A stretch of 64,000 nt of DNA. Source: Parvularcula oceani (GTDB lineage: Bacteria > Pseudomonadota > Alphaproteobacteria > Caulobacterales > Parvularculaceae). Below, piece by piece: positions 8,464-20,257 of this stretch (position 1 is the first letter of the stretch; every line of letters begins with the position of its first letter). The stretch spans positions 1 to 64,000 of the forward strand of contig NZ_JPHU01000008.1 in assembly GCF_000733125.1 (NCBI RefSeq), written 5' to 3'. The translations under genes were made by a program, and so were the position numbers. A model generated the notes under the pieces. It saw nothing but the letters and a program-made list of their open reading frames with translations. It was not told where the DNA came from and did not search any database.

Positions 8464-8751
8464 ATGAGCAAGGCGCAGTTCGTGGAGAATGTCGCCAAGG
8501 CCGGCGACATGAGCAATGCCGAAGCCAAGCGTATGGTCGAACTGGTCTTCGGAGAGATCGAGAAGGGCCTCAAGAAGCACAAGAAGGAAGGCAAGTACAC
8601 GATCGGGACCTTCGGCACCTTCACGATCACCAAGCGGGCCGCCCGCAAGGGGCGCAATCCGCAGACGGGCGAGGAGATCAAGATCAAGGCGTCCAAGAGC
8701 CTGCGCTTCCGTCCGGCCTCGAACCTCAAGGCGGCTGCCGGCACCAAATAG
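8464..8751 (+). CDS. hup: HU-family nucleoid DNA-binding protein
   Basis: Small dimeric DNA-bending protein of the HU/IHF family, 95 residues, length normal. The helical dimerisation part (1-45) is followed by GTFGTFTITKRAARKGRNPQTGE, the beta-arm signature with the conserved RNPQTG tip, and a basic C-terminus. An ATG with GAGGAGAG upstream fixes the start. A six-base inverted repeat (AAGACG at 8397-8402, CGTCTT at 8412-8417) in the 90-base gap before it may end the kinase transcript or mark the hup promoter; too weak to call. Lies alone between the two-component pair and glnE. Confidence 0.95.
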   Translation: MSKAQFVENVAKAGDMSNAEAKRMVELVFGEIEKGLKKHKKEGKYTIGTFGTFTITKRAARKGRNPQTGEEIKIKASKSLRFRPASNLKAAAGTK

Positions 8752-8797
8752 ACGCCCGGCCCTCGCCTCCTCTCCGCGCCTGCGCTAGCTCGCGGGG

Positions 8798-11584
8798 ATG
8801 AGCACTCTTGCCGAAGAGATTTCCTCCTGCCTGTCTCGCGGGCGCGGGAAGGCGCTGGTGCGGCTGGGACAGGGCGGGACGGCCTGGCAGCATGCCTTCG
8901 ACGCGGATGCGGCCGTCGCAGATTTCCTGAGGGGGGTCGGCACCGCCGCCCCCTATCTCCGAAGCCTTCTGAGCCGGCCTGCCTGCGCGCGGTGCCTCGC
9001 GCGGCCCGCCGAAGACAGCCTCGCCCATCTTCTGGCGAAGGCCGCGGGCGGAGAGGGCGAGCCGCGCTCGCGCCTGCGGGCGGCGAAGGCGGAGATGGCG
9101 CTCCTCCTTGCGCTGACGGACCTGTCCGGCCTCTGGCCGATGACCAAGGTCACGCGCAGCCTGTCGGATTTCGCCGATGCCTGCGTCGAAGGCGCGTTGA
9201 GGGCCGCCTGGGAAGAGGTCGCCCAGCTGCGCAAGGCCGACATTCCTCTGCCCGAAAGCGGCCCCGTGCCCGGCCTGTCGGCGATCGCCATGGGCAAGCT
9301 CGGCGCGCGGGAGCTGAACTACTCCTCCGACATCGACCTGATCGTCGTCTACGATCCCGAGCGCATGGTGCTCGGTCCGGACGACCGGATGGGAGCGAAG
9401 GCGGCGGCGGTGCGCGCGGCGCAGGCTCTCCTCTCGGTCCTGAGCGATCAGACGCCGGAGGGCTATGTCTTCCGCACCGATCTGCGGCTGCGCCCCGACC
9501 CCTCCACCACGCCGCTCGCCGTCAGCCTCGAGCGGGCGGAGCGCTATTACGAGACCTATGGGCAGAACTGGGAACGGGCCGCCCATATCAAGGCGCGCGC
9601 CTGCGCCGGAGACCGGGCGGTGGGGGCCGAATATCTGCGGATGATCGCGCCCTTCGTCTGGCGCCGGACGCTCGACTACGCGGCGATCAGCGACATCCAC
9701 GCGGTCAAGAAGCAGATCCACGCCCGCAAGGGCAATCCGGACATCGTCGCGGCCGGCGGCGACGTGAAGCTCGGACCCGGCGGCATCCGCGAGGTCGAGT
9801 TCTTCGTGCAGACCCAGCAGCTCATCTTCGGCGGACGCGCGCCGGAACTGCGGGCGCCTGCGACGCTGGACGCGCTGTCGGCGCTCGCGGCGGCAGGCCA
9901 GATCGACGCGGCGACGGCGGCCCGGCTATCCGAGGCCTATACGACGCTTCGCGATGTCGAGCACCGCATCCAGATGCGCCACGACAATCCGTCCCAGACC
10001 ATTCCCGCCGACAAACAGGCGCGGGCCGCCCTGGCGGTGATGATGGACTGCGCGGATCTGGATGCCTTCGAAGGGCTGGTCGAGCGGGAACTCGTCGCCA
10101 TCCACGATGCCTATGCGGAACTCTTCGAGGCGCCCGAACCCGAAGAGGCGCCGCCCGGCAGCCTCGTCTTCACCGGCGTCGAGGACGATCCGCGCACGAT
10201 CGAGACGCTCTCCCGCATGGGCTTCGGCGAGCCTTCGGCCGTCGCCGGCGCGATCCGCAGCTGGCATCAGGGCAGCATTCCCGCCGCCCGCTCCGTCAAG
10301 GCGCGGGAGGTTCTGACCGGGCTCGTCCCGCGCCTTCTGGGCACCATCGCAGAGCAGGGCGAACCCGATGCCGCGTTCAGGGCGTTCGATGCGTTTCTCC
10401 GCCTCCTGCCGAGCGGCTTGCAGCTCTTCTCCCTGTTCACGGCCAATCCGGAGGTGATGGACGATGTGATCGCGCTCTGCGCCGCATCGCCGGACCTCGC
10501 CATGCGCATGGGCAAGAGGCCCGCCCTGGTCGAGGCGCTGCTCGAGGACGACACGCTGCCGCCGCTTTCGCTGCCCGCCGGGATCGGCCTCGAGGAGGCC
10601 ATGGATACCGTCCGGCGCCGCGTCCGGGAGGAGCGGCTGCGCCGCTCTGCGGAGCTGACGCTGGCCCGGGCCGATGTTCCGGCCACGGCGCGCGCTTTGA
10701 GCGATCTCGCCGATCAGGCCGTCGACGTCCTTGCCGATGCGGTGGATGAGGATCTGCGCGGGCGCGGAGCTGACACGGACGCCCCCTTGGCGATTCTCGC
10801 TTTCGGCCGCTACGGCACGCAGCGGCTGACGGCGGCCTCCGATCTCGACCTCGTCTTCGTCTACGATGCGCCGCCCCTGGAAGCCGCGGCCGTGCTCAAG
10901 CGGGTGCGGCGGCTGGTGACGGCGCTTTCGGTGCCGACGGCGGAGGGCGAACTCTACGAGGTCGACATGAAGCTCCGCCCCTCGGGCGGGGCCGGACCGG
11001 CCGCGGTCTCGGTCGAGGCCTTTTCGCGCTATTACGAGGAGACGGCGCGGGTCTGGGAGGCGATGGCGCTGACCAAGGCGCGCATCGTGCGCGCGGAGCC
11101 GCAGCTCGAAGAGCGCCTCGACGACATCATCACCCAGAGGCTGATCGCGTCGCGCGACCCGGACGCCACGGCGGCGGCCGTCCGCGACATGCGCCAGCGC
11201 CTGGCCGAAGGACAGCCGCCGCGCGGACCCTTCGACGTCAAGCGGATGGATGGGGGGCTGACGGATATCGATTTCCTGGCGCAGTATTTCGCGCTCACAT
11301 CGGGCGCGCCCTCGCCGAGGGCGACGCCGGACAGCCTGAAGGCCGCAGGCGAGGCCGGACGGCTCGGCCCTGATGCCGCCAAAACGCTGCTGCGCGCCTA
11401 TGACCTCTTCGAAGCGGTCATCCAGTTCATGCGCGCGACCTTCGGACAGGAGCAACCGCGGGGCCTGAGCCCCGCGCAGCGTGTGCGGCTCGAAAAGCTG
11501 ACGGGCGCGGACGGTCCGATCGAGGAAGCGATCGCTTCGGCGCAGGACGAGGTGGAAGGCCTGTTCACGACGCTGCTGCCCTGA
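8798..11584 (+). CDS. glnE: bifunctional glutamine-synthetase adenylyltransferase/deadenylase
   Basis: Controls glutamine synthetase by adding or removing AMP in response to PII and glutamine. The 928-residue protein has the expected two-fold layout. An N-terminal nucleotidyltransferase domain has GKLGARELNYSSDIDL near residue 166 (deadenylylation half). A second has AFGRYGTQRL...SDLDLVF near residue 668 (adenylylation half). Each is followed by a helical GlnD/PII-uridylyltransferase-like domain. The start ATG gives MSTLAEEI. It converges on the PleC-like kinase gene with only 12 bases between stops. GlnE beside a PleC-type kinase and degP recurs in other alphaproteobacteria, which supports both calls. 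Confidence 0.96.
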   Translation: MSTLAEEISSCLSRGRGKALVRLGQGGTAWQHAFDADAAVADFLRGVGTAAPYLRSLLSRPACARCLARPAEDSLAHLLAKAAGGEGEPRSRLRAAKAEMALLLALTDLSGLWPMTKVTRSLSDFADACVEGALRAAWEEVAQLRKADIPLPESGPVPGLSAIAMGKLGARELNYSSDIDLIVVYDPERMVLGPDDRMGAKAAAVRAAQALLSVLSDQTPEGYVFRTDLRLRPDPSTTPLAVSLERAERYYETYGQNWERAAHIKARACAGDRAVGAEYLRMIAPFVWRRTLDYAAISDIHAVKKQIHARKGNPDIVAAGGDVKLGPGGIREVEFFVQTQQLIFGGRAPELRAPATLDALSALAAAGQIDAATAARLSEAYTTLRDVEHRIQMRHDNPSQTIPADKQARAALAVMMDCADLDAFEGLVERELVAIHDAYAELFEAPEPEEAPPGSLVFTGVEDDPRTIETLSRMGFGEPSAVAGAIRSWHQGSIPAARSVKAREVLTGLVPRLLGTIAEQGEPDAAFRAFDAFLRLLPSGLQLFSLFTANPEVMDDVIALCAASPDLAMRMGKRPALVEALLEDDTLPPLSLPAGIGLEEAMDTVRRRVREERLRRSAELTLARADVPATARALSDLADQAVDVLADAVDEDLRGRGADTDAPLAILAFGRYGTQRLTAASDLDLVFVYDAPPLEAAAVLKRVRRLVTALSVPTAEGELYEVDMKLRPSGGAGPAAVSVEAFSRYYEETARVWEAMALTKARIVRAEPQLEERLDDIITQRLIASRDPDATAAAVRDMRQRLAEGQPPRGPFDVKRMDGGLTDIDFLAQYFALTSGAPSPRATPDSLKAAGEAGRLGPDAAKTLLRAYDLFEAVIQFMRATFGQEQPRGLSPAQRVRLEKLTGADGPIEEAIASAQDEVEGLFTTLLP

Positions 11585-11596
11585 AGGCCTGCGGCG

Positions 11597-13840
<2,244 letters not shown>

Positions 13841-13890
13841 TCCGCGTCCTTTCCCTGCCGTCATGAATCATACCGCTGTTCGTTCTGCTG

Positions 13891-16524
13891 TCACGGTCCC
13901 GATGAGGGTTTCGCCGACAATCTTGTGGCCGTCTCGAAGAGGTTGTCGGAAAGCTTGTCCCCAAGGAGGGCGGCGAGCTGATTCTCGAACATCGTTCTGC
14001 GCGCGGGCTCCAGGCGCTGCCAGCTCTCGGCGGCGGTGAGCAGGCGCGAGGCGACCTGCGGGTTCAGCCCGTCGACCCTGCGCACGAAGTCGAAGAAGAA
14101 GGCATAGCCCTCTCCGTCCGCCCGGTGCAGCGTCCGCAGGTTCTCGGTGGCGAAGACCCCGATGAGCGCGCGGACCTTGTTGGGATTGCCGATATCGAAG
14201 GCCGCGTGCTCCGTCAGCGCACGAATGTCATCGAGCGCCGTCTTTCCGGGATAGGCGGCCTGCCAGGCCAGCCATTTGTTGAGGACCAGCGGGTCCGACT
14301 GCCAGCGGTCGTAGAAGCGGTCGAGCGCCGCCTGGCGCAAAGGCGTGTCGGCCAGAGCGAGCGCCGCCGTCGCCGCCGCCTCGTCCGTCATGTTCGTGGC
14401 GGCCTCCGCCTGCGCCATGGCGCGCTCCGCAGCCTCTTCCTCTCCCGACGCAAGGAGAAGGCGCAGCGCCTCGTTGCGCAAGGCGCGGCGGCCCGCCTGT
14501 TCCGCGCTCGGCGCATAGGGCTCGTCCTGGGCCAGGCCATCGTAGAGCGCCGAGAGATCGCTCGCATTCGCCGCCGCCACCTGACGCTTCAGCGCATCGT
14601 GGCCCCGCGTCAGCGCGTCCGGGTCGATGACCGGCGCCACGCGGGCGAGATCGGTCACCGAGGGCAGGCGCAGCATCTCGGCGCGGAAGGCAGGATCGAG
14701 CGTGCTTTCGCGCGCGATCTCGCCGAGCGCGCCGGCATAGCGCGCAGCCGTCTCCTCCGGTTCGGCGAGATCGCCGAGGCCCGCCAGCGCCGAAGCGATG
14801 TCGAGCGCCAGCTGGCGGCTCTCGGACCAGCGCGCGAAGCTGTCCGTCTCCTGACGCAGCAGGAGGAGGCGGTCCTCGAGGCTCAGTCGGCGATCGAGCC
14901 GCACCGGCGCGCTGAAACCCCTGAGGGCGGAGACGACGGGACGGCCCGTCAGACCCTCGGTCACGACCTCCTGCTCTTCGCCGGTCAGCTCGACCAGCTG
15001 CTCCCCGGTCAGGGGGCCGTCCTCGCCGATCAGCGCGAAGCGGAAGGGAATGTGGCGCGGCGCATCGCTGACGGCCTCGCCGGCGGCGCTGGTCGACTGG
15101 CGCAGGGTCAGCCTGTGCTCATAGCCGTCCGGCGTCTGGCGCGTCTCTTCCTCGAGGGCGAGCCGCGGCGTGCCGGCGGCCTCGTACCAGAGCCTGAATT
15201 GCGAGAGATCGCGGCCGGAGGCCTCTTCCATTGCGGAGAGGAAGTCCTCGACCGTGGCGGCCGTGCCGTCATTGCGCTCGAAATAGGCATCCGTCGCGCG
15301 CCGGAAATCCTCCGGCCCGATGAGCGCCTTCATCATGCGGACGAGTTCGGCGCCCTTGTCGTAGACCGTCGCCGTATAGAAATTGTCGATGGCGAGATAG
15401 GAGGTCGGCCGCACGGGGTGGGCGAGGGGACCGGCATCCTCGGGGAATTGCCGCGCCCAGAGCCTGCGGACGTCCTTGATCCGCTGCACGGCCCTGCTGC
15501 GCTGATCGGCGGAGAATTCCTGGTCGCGGAAGACGGTGAAGCCCTCCTTGAGGCAGAGCTGGAACCAGTCCCGGCAGGTGACGCGATTGCCCGACCAGTT
15601 GTGGAAATATTCGTGCGCGACGATCGATTCGATCATCTCGTAATCGGCGTCCGTCGCGGTCTCGGGGCTCGCGAGCACGCAGGAGGCGTTGAAGATGTTC
15701 AGCCCCTTGTTCTCCATCGCGCCGAAATTGAAATGGTCGACGGCGACGATCATGAAGAGGTCGAGGTCGTATTCGCGGCCGAAGACCTCCTCGTCCCAGT
15801 GCATGGCCCGCTTGAGCGCGTCGAGCGCATAGTCGCAGCGGCCGAGATCCTTCTCCTGAACGAAGACGCGCAAGGTCACCTCGCGGCCCGAGGCGGTGGT
15901 GAACCGGTCCTCGACATGAGACAGCTCGCCGCCGACCAGCGCGAAGAGATAGGACGGCTTGGGGTGGGGGTCCGACCATTCGGCGAAATGGCGCCCGCCA
16001 TCGAGCTTGCCCGCCCCCACGGGATTGCCGTTGGACAGGAGGACGGGAACGCTGTCCTGCGCCTCGATGCGGACGTCGAACGGCGCCAGAACGTCCGGGC
16101 GGTCGGGATAATAGGTGATGCGGCGGAAGCCCTCGGCCTCGCACTGCGTGCAGAACATGCCGGAGGAGAGGTAGAGTCCGGAAAGCGCGGTGTTCGCCGC
16201 CGGGGCGATGCGCACCCGCGTCGTCAGCTCGAAGCGGTCCGGCACCGCCTTCACGCTCAGACCGTCCGCCGTCACCGCGTAGTCTTCGGCATTGAGCGGC
16301 TGTCCGTCGATCGCGAGATCGAGCAGCTCCAGCGCCTCGCCATCCAGCCAGAGCGGCGCGTCGGCGGGCGCGGCCTCGTTGCGGCGCAGGGCGAGCTTGG
16401 CCGTAACGATGGTCGCCTCGGGGTCGAGCGCGAAGGTGAGGGACGCCTTCTCCACCAGAAAGGCGGGCGGCTGATAGTCGCCGAGATGTTTCGGGCGGGG
16501 CGGCTGGGCTGTGTCTGTTCGCAT
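13891..16524 (-). CDS. pepN: aminopeptidase N (M1 zinc metallopeptidase)
   Basis: Cytoplasmic broad-specificity aminopeptidase that finishes peptide breakdown. The 877-residue length matches bacterial PepN. The substrate N-terminus motif GAMEN is followed by the zinc site HEYFH (H304, E305, H308) with the downstream EGFTVFRDQEF supplying the third ligand. The C-terminal half is the helical PepN-specific domain (DUF3458 type) ending in an ARRTMFENQLAALL region. The ATG start fits the usual N-terminus. It is the first gene of a minus-strand pair with the PleC-like kinase. Confidence 0.96.
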   Translation of the reverse strand: MRTDTAQPPRPKHLGDYQPPAFLVEKASLTFALDPEATIVTAKLALRRNEAAPADAPLWLDGEALELLDLAIDGQPLNAEDYAVTADGLSVKAVPDRFELTTRVRIAPAANTALSGLYLSSGMFCTQCEAEGFRRITYYPDRPDVLAPFDVRIEAQDSVPVLLSNGNPVGAGKLDGGRHFAEWSDPHPKPSYLFALVGGELSHVEDRFTTASGREVTLRVFVQEKDLGRCDYALDALKRAMHWDEEVFGREYDLDLFMIVAVDHFNFGAMENKGLNIFNASCVLASPETATDADYEMIESIVAHEYFHNWSGNRVTCRDWFQLCLKEGFTVFRDQEFSADQRSRAVQRIKDVRRLWARQFPEDAGPLAHPVRPTSYLAIDNFYTATVYDKGAELVRMMKALIGPEDFRRATDAYFERNDGTAATVEDFLSAMEEASGRDLSQFRLWYEAAGTPRLALEEETRQTPDGYEHRLTLRQSTSAAGEAVSDAPRHIPFRFALIGEDGPLTGEQLVELTGEEQEVVTEGLTGRPVVSALRGFSAPVRLDRRLSLEDRLLLLRQETDSFARWSESRQLALDIASALAGLGDLAEPEETAARYAGALGEIARESTLDPAFRAEMLRLPSVTDLARVAPVIDPDALTRGHDALKRQVAAANASDLSALYDGLAQDEPYAPSAEQAGRRALRNEALRLLLASGEEEAAERAMAQAEAATNMTDEAAATAALALADTPLRQAALDRFYDRWQSDPLVLNKWLAWQAAYPGKTALDDIRALTEHAAFDIGNPNKVRALIGVFATENLRTLHRADGEGYAFFFDFVRRVDGLNPQVASRLLTAAESWQRLEPARRTMFENQLAALLGDKLSDNLFETATRLSAKPSSGP

Positions 16525-16580
16525 TGCGCGAATCTAGGCCGCTGCCGGGGGCAGCGAAAGGGGAGGCGGCGCAAACGAAA

Positions 16581-16602
16581 ACGGCGCCCCGAGGGGCGCC
16601 GT
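16581..16602 (-). terminator. intrinsic terminator of the TonB receptor gene
   Basis: A perfect 10-base stem (ACGGCGCCCC with GGGGCGCCGT around GA) lies about 30 bases behind the receptor stop. Read on the minus strand it is followed by TTTTCGTTTGC, a fair U-tract. The clearest intrinsic terminator in the window. Confidence 0.8.
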
Positions 16603-16631
16603 TTCCAGAAGTTTCGCCGATGGCGCGATCC

Positions 16632-19600
16632 TTAGAAGTCGATCGTGCCGCCGATGAAGATGTAGCGGCCCAGCGAGTCGTACACCGTCGGATAGGTGTT
16701 GCCGTTGCCGAGGCCCGCGCCGACGACGGAGCTCAGCGGCGGCTCCTTGTCGAACACGTTGTTCACGCCCGCCCGCAGGGTGGCCATCTCGGACAGCTCG
16801 TAGCGAGCGGAGACGTCGATGTAGTTCTGCGAGTCCAGCGTCTCGTTCACCGGCGCGAAGCTCGAGCCGAAGACCGCTTGCTGGCTTTCGTCGGACTGAA
16901 CGACGTCCACCGCGTCATAGTAGCGCCATGCCGCCGTCAGGCCGAGATTGAGGCCCGTGTCCCAACGGAAGGACAGCTTGTGGCGCCATTCCGGGTTCGG
17001 CGTGCCGCAGGCGCCGCCATAGAGACCGACGCAGTCGTAACGCTGCTCTTCGAGGCCCGGCAGGGGCAGGGTCTCGAGCGATTCGACCCAGGTGCCGACG
17101 AAGTCCATCGTCACGTCGCCCTGCTCGGCGACGGGGAAGGTCCAGCGCGACAGGACGTCGATACCCGAGGTCGAGATCTCGCCCGTGTTCACGTCGGTCG
17201 CGGTGATGAAGCCGGTCGGGTTGGCGAACAGCGTGCCGCCGTCGCCCCGGTTGACCAGCCCGCAGAAGAACTCCGATCCGGTCTCGAGGCACTGCTGCAG
17301 CGAGAGGTTCGGCGACACCTGGTCGACGAAGTCTTCGACCTGGATGTCGAAATAGTCGACCGACAGGGAGAACCGATCCAGGAAGCCGGGCTCGATCACC
17401 GCACCGATGGTGAAGGTGTCCGAGGTCTCGGGCTGGAGGTCCGGGTTGCCGCCGATGAACTGGTTGAACTGGCCAGCCGGGTTGTCGGCGATGTTGCCGT
17501 ACTGGTCCGCGGTCACGCCGGTCCGGGCGCACTGCTCGGGCGTGGCGGCCGGGTTGGAGGTGGCGCAGGGGTCGTAGCGGCCCTCATCGTCAGCGGTCAG
17601 GTCGAACAGGGCGACCTGCTGGTTGCTGAACAGCTCGAAGATGTTCGGCGCACGGACGGCACGCTGATAGCTGCCGCGGAACCGGATGTCGGCAGACGGC
17701 GCATAGTCGAAGCCGGCCTTGTAGGACTCGGTGTCGAAGGACGTGTCCCGGGTGCCTTCCGAGCTGTTGGTATAGCTGGAGTAGCGATAGGCCAGGTCGA
17801 GACCGAACTGGTCGATGAAGGGACGGTCCTGGATCAGCGGGACGTTCAGTTCGCCGAAGATCTCGTAGACGTCCTGCGCACCCTCGATCGGGAGCGTCGG
17901 GCCGCCCTGGCCGAAGCCGTCGCCCGAGATGTAGTTCGAGCTCGGCTCGCTCGACAGACGGTCGCGGCGGTATTCCACGCCGAGAGCGAAGGCCGCCGGA
18001 GCCGTTGCGAGAGGCGAGGTGAGGCCGACTTCGCCGAGTTCGCCGTTGATGAGCGCCTGGACCACGACCTGCTCGATCTGACCGTCGAGGATCAGGGGCT
18101 GCCCGATATAGCCGAGAGCGGCTTCGCTCGGGCCGGCGGGCGAGAAGATGTCGTAGGGCGCGCAGTTCGGATCGTCGTTGGCGACGTTGTCGTCGGCATT
18201 CACCGCGCAGACGATATCGCCGTCGTCATTCCTCACCGCGTTCAGAGCGCGCGAGACGTTCTGGATCGACAGCTCGTTGTTGTAGGTCTCGGCGCGGTGC
18301 ACGTTGGCGTATTGGCCGGAGACGTCCCAGGCCAGGCCCGTGTCGCCGATATCGCCGCGCAGGCCGACGACGCCGCGATAGGTCGTGTGCCGCAGGTCGT
18401 TGTTCCGCGGACCGCCCTCGACGTTCCGGCGAAGGAAGATCACGCCTTCGGCCACGTCGCCGTCTTCGGCCGAGAGGCCTTGCGCCGTGCAGAGCACGTC
18501 GACGGCCTGGTCGGACAGGAAGGGGTTGTCGCAGTTGATGCCGCCGGACTGGCCCGCGACGCCGCCGCCGAACACGCCGGACGGCGCGATCTGGGCGTTG
18601 GTGCGGTTATCCATGAACATCAGTTCGGAGTAGAACTCGAGACCTTCGGCCAGCTCGTAATCCGCGAAGGCGCCGAACTGGTAGCGCTCGGACGGGCGGA
18701 TGAAGAAGTTGAACGGGTTGAAGTTGAAGGTGTCGGTCGTGCCGTCATAGGCGACGATGTCGCCGGTCGTCTCGTCGAGCGCCGCGAGGCCGTTGGCGAA
18801 GGGCGCGCCGAAGCCGCCGCCGACATCGAGGAAGTTCGTGAACTGGTTCGTGGCCGAACCCGAGCAGGTGAACTCGTCGCCCGCCGCGCCGAAGGCGCAC
18901 TGCGAGTAGTCGCGCGAATCCTGGCGGATCTCGTTCTGGTTCTGATAGCCGACATAGGCCGTGATGTGGCCCCGGCCGCCATCGATGTCGCCACCGAAGA
19001 GCGCGGTCACGTCGACGGCTTCACCGCCCCAGGTGCTTCCGTCCGGAACGCGGAACTGCGTCGGGTTGCCGGCAGCGAAATCGCTCAGCAGGCCCTGCAG
19101 CTCGTCATTGTCGTTCGTGTGCTGATAGGTCGACCAGTTGCCGTCGATGCGGAAACCTTCGAAGTCGTCGTTCAGGATGAAGTTGACGACGCCCGCGATG
19201 GCGTCCGAGCCGTAGGTCGCCGAAGCGCCGCCGGTCAGGACGTCGACGCGCTCGATCAGCTGGGCCGGAACGAAGTTCACGTCGGGCGCGGCGATCGTCG
19301 TCGAGCCGTAGGGCAGGCGGCGGCCGTTGACGAGGGTCAGCGTCCGGTTGGAGCCGAGGCCACGGAGGTTCAGCGAGGCCGTACCCGTCGCGCCGTTCGA
19401 GACCTGGACGGACTGCGCGCCGAAGGCCTGGGGCAGGGTGTTGACCACGTCCTCGACCCGCAGAACGCCGCGCTCATCGAATTCCTGCGCGCCGATCTCG
19501 GTGACGGGGCTGGTGCCCACGAGGTTCTGCGCGCGCTGAATGCGCGTGCCGGTGACGACGATCGTGTCCGATTCGTCGTCCTGCGCGAGTGCGGGCGCCG

Positions 19601-19667
19601 CCGCAGCCATCGCGCCCACGAAGATCGTGGACTGGAGCAGACGCCCCATGAATTTAGACTTGGCCAT
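16632..19667 (-). CDS. TonB-dependent outer-membrane receptor
   Basis: Energised outer-membrane transporter, substrate unknown. The 1011-residue product starts with a signal peptide (MAKSKFMGRLL, Ala-rich core, cleavage near ALA-Q). The plug region opens with DTIVVTGTRIQRAQN, the TonB-box/plug style of Caulobacter- and sphingomonad-type receptors. A long beta-barrel follows and ends in an aromatic strand (…GTIDF). GGAGGA precedes the ATG at ideal spacing; a TTG four codons earlier lies inside that site and is rejected. It has its own promoter and terminator and no neighbouring sigma/anti-sigma, periplasmic binding or enzyme genes that would hint at a ligand. It sits where nuoA-I would be expected. 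Confidence 0.94.
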   Translation of the reverse strand: MAKSKFMGRLLQSTIFVGAMAAAAPALAQDDESDTIVVTGTRIQRAQNLVGTSPVTEIGAQEFDERGVLRVEDVVNTLPQAFGAQSVQVSNGATGTASLNLRGLGSNRTLTLVNGRRLPYGSTTIAAPDVNFVPAQLIERVDVLTGGASATYGSDAIAGVVNFILNDDFEGFRIDGNWSTYQHTNDNDELQGLLSDFAAGNPTQFRVPDGSTWGGEAVDVTALFGGDIDGGRGHITAYVGYQNQNEIRQDSRDYSQCAFGAAGDEFTCSGSATNQFTNFLDVGGGFGAPFANGLAALDETTGDIVAYDGTTDTFNFNPFNFFIRPSERYQFGAFADYELAEGLEFYSELMFMDNRTNAQIAPSGVFGGGVAGQSGGINCDNPFLSDQAVDVLCTAQGLSAEDGDVAEGVIFLRRNVEGGPRNNDLRHTTYRGVVGLRGDIGDTGLAWDVSGQYANVHRAETYNNELSIQNVSRALNAVRNDDGDIVCAVNADDNVANDDPNCAPYDIFSPAGPSEAALGYIGQPLILDGQIEQVVVQALINGELGEVGLTSPLATAPAAFALGVEYRRDRLSSEPSSNYISGDGFGQGGPTLPIEGAQDVYEIFGELNVPLIQDRPFIDQFGLDLAYRYSSYTNSSEGTRDTSFDTESYKAGFDYAPSADIRFRGSYQRAVRAPNIFELFSNQQVALFDLTADDEGRYDPCATSNPAATPEQCARTGVTADQYGNIADNPAGQFNQFIGGNPDLQPETSDTFTIGAVIEPGFLDRFSLSVDYFDIQVEDFVDQVSPNLSLQQCLETGSEFFCGLVNRGDGGTLFANPTGFITATDVNTGEISTSGIDVLSRWTFPVAEQGDVTMDFVGTWVESLETLPLPGLEEQRYDCVGLYGGACGTPNPEWRHKLSFRWDTGLNLGLTAAWRYYDAVDVVQSDESQQAVFGSSFAPVNETLDSQNYIDVSARYELSEMATLRAGVNNVFDKEPPLSSVVGAGLGNGNTYPTVYDSLGRYIFIGGTIDF

Positions 19668-19780
19668 GAAGTCCTCCAATTGAATGAGGCGCCGGTCAGC
19701 ACCTCTTCTCCCGTAACGGCCCGCTTCGGCCCCTGCCTGCCCTGTCGGATGGCGAAGACGAACGACGCGCGTTCGGCGGC

Positions 19781-19808
19781 ACTATGTCCGGTGTGACAGA
19801 ACGGTCAA
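19781..19808 (-). promoter_or_regulatory. possible sigma-70 type promoter of the TonB receptor gene
   Basis: On the minus strand TTGACC (19808-19803) and CATAGT (19786-19781) are separated by 16 bases, about 115 bases before the receptor start. The -35 matches five of six positions of the consensus, the -10 four. Seen by eye only. Confidence 0.45.
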
Positions 19809-20257
19809 GAAACCGACAGCTCCCGTTAAGAAACTCCGCGCTTTTGTGGCATATTTGGCACAAGGTTGCGGGCTCGGCCCGAGACTGGGACCAGTTTGGT
19901 TAAGCGAAAGTTTTCAGGGCTTCACACTGTCCGGAGGGGCGGGCAGGGGCGCCCGCTGCGGCATAATGCGCCGCCCGCCGCTCCCGACCGGCGCCTGCCG
20001 GACGGAGGGCGGGAGCGCGCGCAAGCTGCGGCGGGCGGCATTCCGATTCCGGAAGGCGGCGCGGCGGCACCCGCCTCCGCGCCCTTGCGGCGCAGGGGGC
20101 GCGAAATGCCTGCGATGCGGCCGAAATGCGGAAAGAAGGATGAGGCGAGCTTGGCTCGCGGCCTTTCCCCGCCCGGCCAATTGGGCTAACCGGCCCGAAA
20201 TTCGAAGCGGCGCAGCACGCTCAGCGTGGCTGCCGACTAGCCAAAAGTGTTGCTTTC
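19809..20257. other. non-coding gap between the TonB receptor and nuoJ
   Basis: About 450 bases without a credible gene; every frame that is open here reads as Arg/Gly/Pro-rich noise. The left end is relatively AT-rich with two isolated TTAA words (19826, 19900). The rest is GC-rich and low in apparent information. No tRNA, repeat pair or transposase remnant was seen. It must hold the promoter for the nuoJ operon, but no convincing boxes are visible. The break point of the split nuo locus should lie in or near this gap. Confidence 0.5.

Noticed and set aside
19856-19869. Sigma-54-like TGGCAC....TTGC ahead of nuoJ
   Set aside because: GG and GC are nine bases apart instead of ten, and the element is ~390 bases from nuoJ; spacing is strict for sigma-54.
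19846-20250. Possible genes in the gap before nuoJ
   Set aside because: All frames give Arg/Gly/Pro-rich noise with no ribosome site or family features.
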